The notes under the pieces are model-generated. The model saw only the letters and a program-made list of their open reading frames with translations. It had not been told where the DNA came from and searched no databases. A DNA stretch of 7,336 nt from Campylobacterales bacterium (GTDB lineage Bacteria; Campylobacterota; Campylobacteria; Campylobacterales; JAADDG01). The stretch covers positions 1 through 7,336 of the forward strand of contig JALVCR010000276.1 in the NCBI GenBank assembly GCA_027009865.1. Reading direction: 5' to 3'. The position numbers and the translations under genes were made by a program. This document shows positions 5,567 through 7,336 of the stretch, one piece after another (within the stretch, counting starts at the first letter, position 1; each line of letters begins with the position of its first letter).

Positions 5567-6477
5567 GGTATCGGCACCTCTTTTACAATCTCCTCTATTA
5601 TGCTATCTGATTTTTTACCCTCTGCTCTTGCTTCATATTTTAAAATAATTCTATGTCTTAAAATCGGTTTTACTATATCCAAAATATCTTTGGGAGTTAC
5701 GAAATCTCTTTTCTCTCTATAGGCTATGACTTTTGAAGCTTTCAAAATATCTATAGAGCCTCTTGGACTGCTTCCAAACATTACATCAGGATGCTTTCTT
5801 GTGGCAAAAATAATATTTAAAATATATCTTTTTAACGCATCATCTATAAAAATTTTGGATATCTCCTCTTTTGCTTTTGTTATTTCCAAAGCATCTACAA
5901 CACTTTTTACGCTTTTATCAAATCCCTTCTCGGCTCTATTTAAAATTTCAAATTCTTCATCTATTGTATTATAATCCAAAACTATTTTCATCATAAACCT
6001 ATCAAGCTGAGCTTCCGGAAGCCTGTAGGTTCCCTCCTGCTCTATTGGATTTTGAGTAGCCATCACCACAAAAGGCTCTTTTAGTTTATAGCTCTTTTCA
6101 CCGATTGTAACCTGCCTCTCTCCCATAGCCTCTAAAAGAGCGGATTGAACTTTGGAAGGAGCTCTGTTTATCTCGTCCGCAAGCAAAAGATTTGTAAAAA
6201 CAGGCCCCTTTTTTACCCGAAAATCGCTATCTTTCGGATTAAAAATTTCAGCTCCCATAATATCGCTTGGCAGCAAATCGGGAGTAAATTGAATCCTTTT
6301 ATAATCCACTCCCAAAGCTTTAGCCAAAGTTTTTATCGTAGTTGTTTTAGCAAGCCCCGGCATACCTTCAATTAGAATATGACCTCCGCTTAAAAGAGCG
6401 ATTATCACAGAATCCACCATCTCATCTTGAGCTACTATAACTTTTCTAATCTCTTTTTTTATCTTTTCAAATATCAT
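5563..6477 (-). CDS. moxR: MoxR-family AAA+ ATPase
   Basis: A 304-residue protein from the ATG I prefer, normal for MoxR ATPases. Visible motifs: Walker A GMPGLAKT (38-45), Walker B LLLADEINRAP (97-107), sensor 1 ATQNP (140-144) followed by the MoxR-typical IEQEGTYRLPEAQLDRF (through 161), and the sensor 2 region GSSPRG (235-240). All residues needed for ATP binding and hydrolysis appear present. MoxR proteins are thought to be chaperone-like, helping mature or insert metal-dependent or von Willebrand A-domain proteins encoded nearby. The start at 6477 is chosen because it overlaps the upstream batD-like stop as ATGA and has AAAGGAAAAGAG before it. An alternative ATG at 6516 adds 13 residues (317 in all), but would overlap the upstream gene by 43 bases and has no good ribosome binding site. 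The stop overlaps the DUF58 start. Confidence 0.95.
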   Translation of the reverse strand: MIFEKIKKEIRKVIVAQDEMVDSVIIALLSGGHILIEGMPGLAKTTTIKTLAKALGVDYKRIQFTPDLLPSDIMGAEIFNPKDSDFRVKKGPVFTNLLLADEINRAPSKVQSALLEAMGERQVTIGEKSYKLKEPFVVMATQNPIEQEGTYRLPEAQLDRFMMKIVLDYNTIDEEFEILNRAEKGFDKSVKSVVDALEITKAKEEISKIFIDDALKRYILNIIFATRKHPDVMFGSSPRGSIDILKASKVIAYREKRDFVTPKDILDIVKPILRHRIILKYEARAEGKKSDSIIEEIVKEVPIP

Positions 6478-7336
6478 CTTCTCTTTTCCTTTAAAATTTT
6501 TCTTTTGATTCTCCATAAATTTATCTTTTTATTCTTTGATATCTTTTCATCAAGAAGCTTTTTTATATCTTCAAATTTTTCAGGATAATTCAAAATCAAA
6601 ATCTTCAAAAGCTCTTTTTCATCTTTTGCCAGTAATATTTTTAGCTCCTCTTTAAACCTTCCTTTAATCAAAAGAAAAAGCAAAATCCCAAAAATGCTCC
6701 CTGATAGAAAAATCACAAAATATTGAATAAAATTGGCAAAATAATCAAAAACAGGTTTGATTTTCGGAGGATAGGTTGTTTTGTCCAAAAGATTTTTCTC
6801 TTTGCTTACATTTATCTCAAAAGATGGAGTCTCCAATATCTTAAAATCTTCATAATCAAACTCTTTTAATTTTATTGGCAAAATCTTATAGCTTCTATCA
6901 GAGATTAAAGCATATCTGAAAACATAAAATATCTTAGCTCCGTTTTTTGTATATCTGATATCTTTTTGCGGTTTGTCTTTGAGTATTTTAACTTTAGGTT
7001 CTGTTTTCAAAGAAGAGATAAAATCTGGAGGATACCCCTCCCCTTTTAAAGTCAAAGTAGCGTAAAGCGGCTCAAAATCTTTTAGAGCTTTTTTATCAAC
7101 TTTTAAATCCAAACTAAATTTTCCAAACAGATCTGCTTTGATGGGTTTTATATTTAAAATCAAAGGTTTTATTGAGTATTTATAAACTTTTCCCTCCACC
7201 ATAGTTGTCTGTTCATCTCCTGTTCCTAAAATATTCTCAAATATCTCTTTATTGCTCGCCTTTTTTATTAAAAGATTAAAATCAATCTCTATTTGGCCGC
7301 TTTTTAAAGGAAAAAGCAAAAACCTATTTTCATATC
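6474..7336 (-). CDS. BatD-like membrane protein, C-terminal part (5' end outside the window)
   Basis: The frame is open to the window edge (286 codons visible), so the signal peptide and N-terminal domains are missing. The TTG at 7319 is not a start: upstream codons continue in frame and give 'YENRFLLFPLKSGQIEI', the typical strand pattern of BatD proteins. A repeated beta-sandwich layout follows, including FGKFSLDLKVD then 'LTLKGEGYPPDF', matching the 'G.F.l.......l.v.v.GeGn' pattern of the family. After about 190 visible residues comes one membrane span (about 200-222) and a basic cytoplasmic tail of about 65 residues ending in KEKRR. BatD ('oxygen tolerance') proteins are usually encoded with MoxR, DUF58 and BatA/BatB genes and are predicted to sit in the inner membrane with a large periplasmic part. 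It is the first gene visible in the operon and its stop overlaps the moxR start. Confidence 0.72.
   Translation of the reverse strand, partial: YENRFLLFPLKSGQIEIDFNLLIKKASNKEIFENILGTGDEQTTMVEGKVYKYSIKPLILNIKPIKADLFGKFSLDLKVDKKALKDFEPLYATLTLKGEGYPPDFISSLKTEPKVKILKDKPQKDIRYTKNGAKIFYVFRYALISDRSYKILPIKLKEFDYEDFKILETPSFEINVSKEKNLLDKTTYPPKIKPVFDYFANFIQYFVIFLSGSIFGILLFLLIKGRFKEELKILLAKDEKELLKILILNYPEKFEDIKKLLDEKISKNKKINLWRIKRKILKEKRR

Noticed and set aside
5384..6375. Plus-strand open frames at 5384-5722, 5726-5974 and 6145-6375
   Set aside because: They mirror the DUF58 and MoxR genes, whose motifs are clear; the plus-strand products show no recognisable domains.
1608..6400. Recurring TTTTAAAAGAGC-like words across the window as an uptake or binding sequence
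   Set aside because: They sit inside coding regions, vary at the edges, and mostly reflect common Leu-Leu and Ala-Leu-Leu codons in AT-rich genes.
7317..7319. TTG as the start of the BatD-like gene
   Set aside because: The frame stays open to the window edge, and the upstream codons continue a typical BatD strand, so the gene begins outside the window.

Overview
The window is very AT-rich and tightly packed, and every gene I can support lies on the minus strand, so transcription runs from position 7336 towards 1. The protein sequences (Lys/Ile/Phe-rich, AGA and TTA codons), an Omp85-type outer membrane protein and the mix of genes fit a Gram-negative bacterium. A member of the Campylobacterota (epsilon group) is my best guess, by resemblance only; I could not run a search.

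Right part (7336 to 4443): an operon of four genes in the order BatD-like membrane protein (5' end outside the window), MoxR-family AAA+ ATPase, DUF58 protein, and a 105-residue single-span membrane protein. Each stop codon overlaps the next start (ATGA, GTGA, ATGA), so the four are probably translationally coupled. MoxR/DUF58/Bat sets are thought to act as chaperone-like, envelope-linked assemblies. The von Willebrand A partners (BatA/BatB) are not in the window, and the DUF58 protein has lost the usual metal-site aspartate.

Middle part (4442 to 3786): a type II toxin-antitoxin pair, ribbon-helix-helix antitoxin followed by a MazF/PemK endoribonuclease with an 8-base overlap. It has its own strong promoter (TTGACA, 17 bases, TATTAT) and a 21-base inverted-repeat operator directly after the -10 box.

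Left part (3785 to 1): its own promoter, then tamA (an Omp85/BamA-family outer membrane protein with three POTRA-like domains and a beta-barrel) and tamB (N-terminal 654 codons; the rest is outside the window). The tamB start, a TTG, overlaps the tamA stop. TamA and TamB together form the translocation and assembly module linking inner and outer membranes.

The most interesting signals are in the short leader between the toxin and tamA. It holds a 15-base exact copy of the core of the antitoxin operator, a small perfect palindrome near the predicted transcript start, and a 13-base perfect inverted repeat whose downstream arm covers the tamA start codon. Together they suggest that tamA could be linked to, or insulated from, the toxin-antitoxin operon upstream. 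A second point of interest is a repeat of about 110 residues inside TamB, marked by a 21-base exact direct repeat at DNA level.
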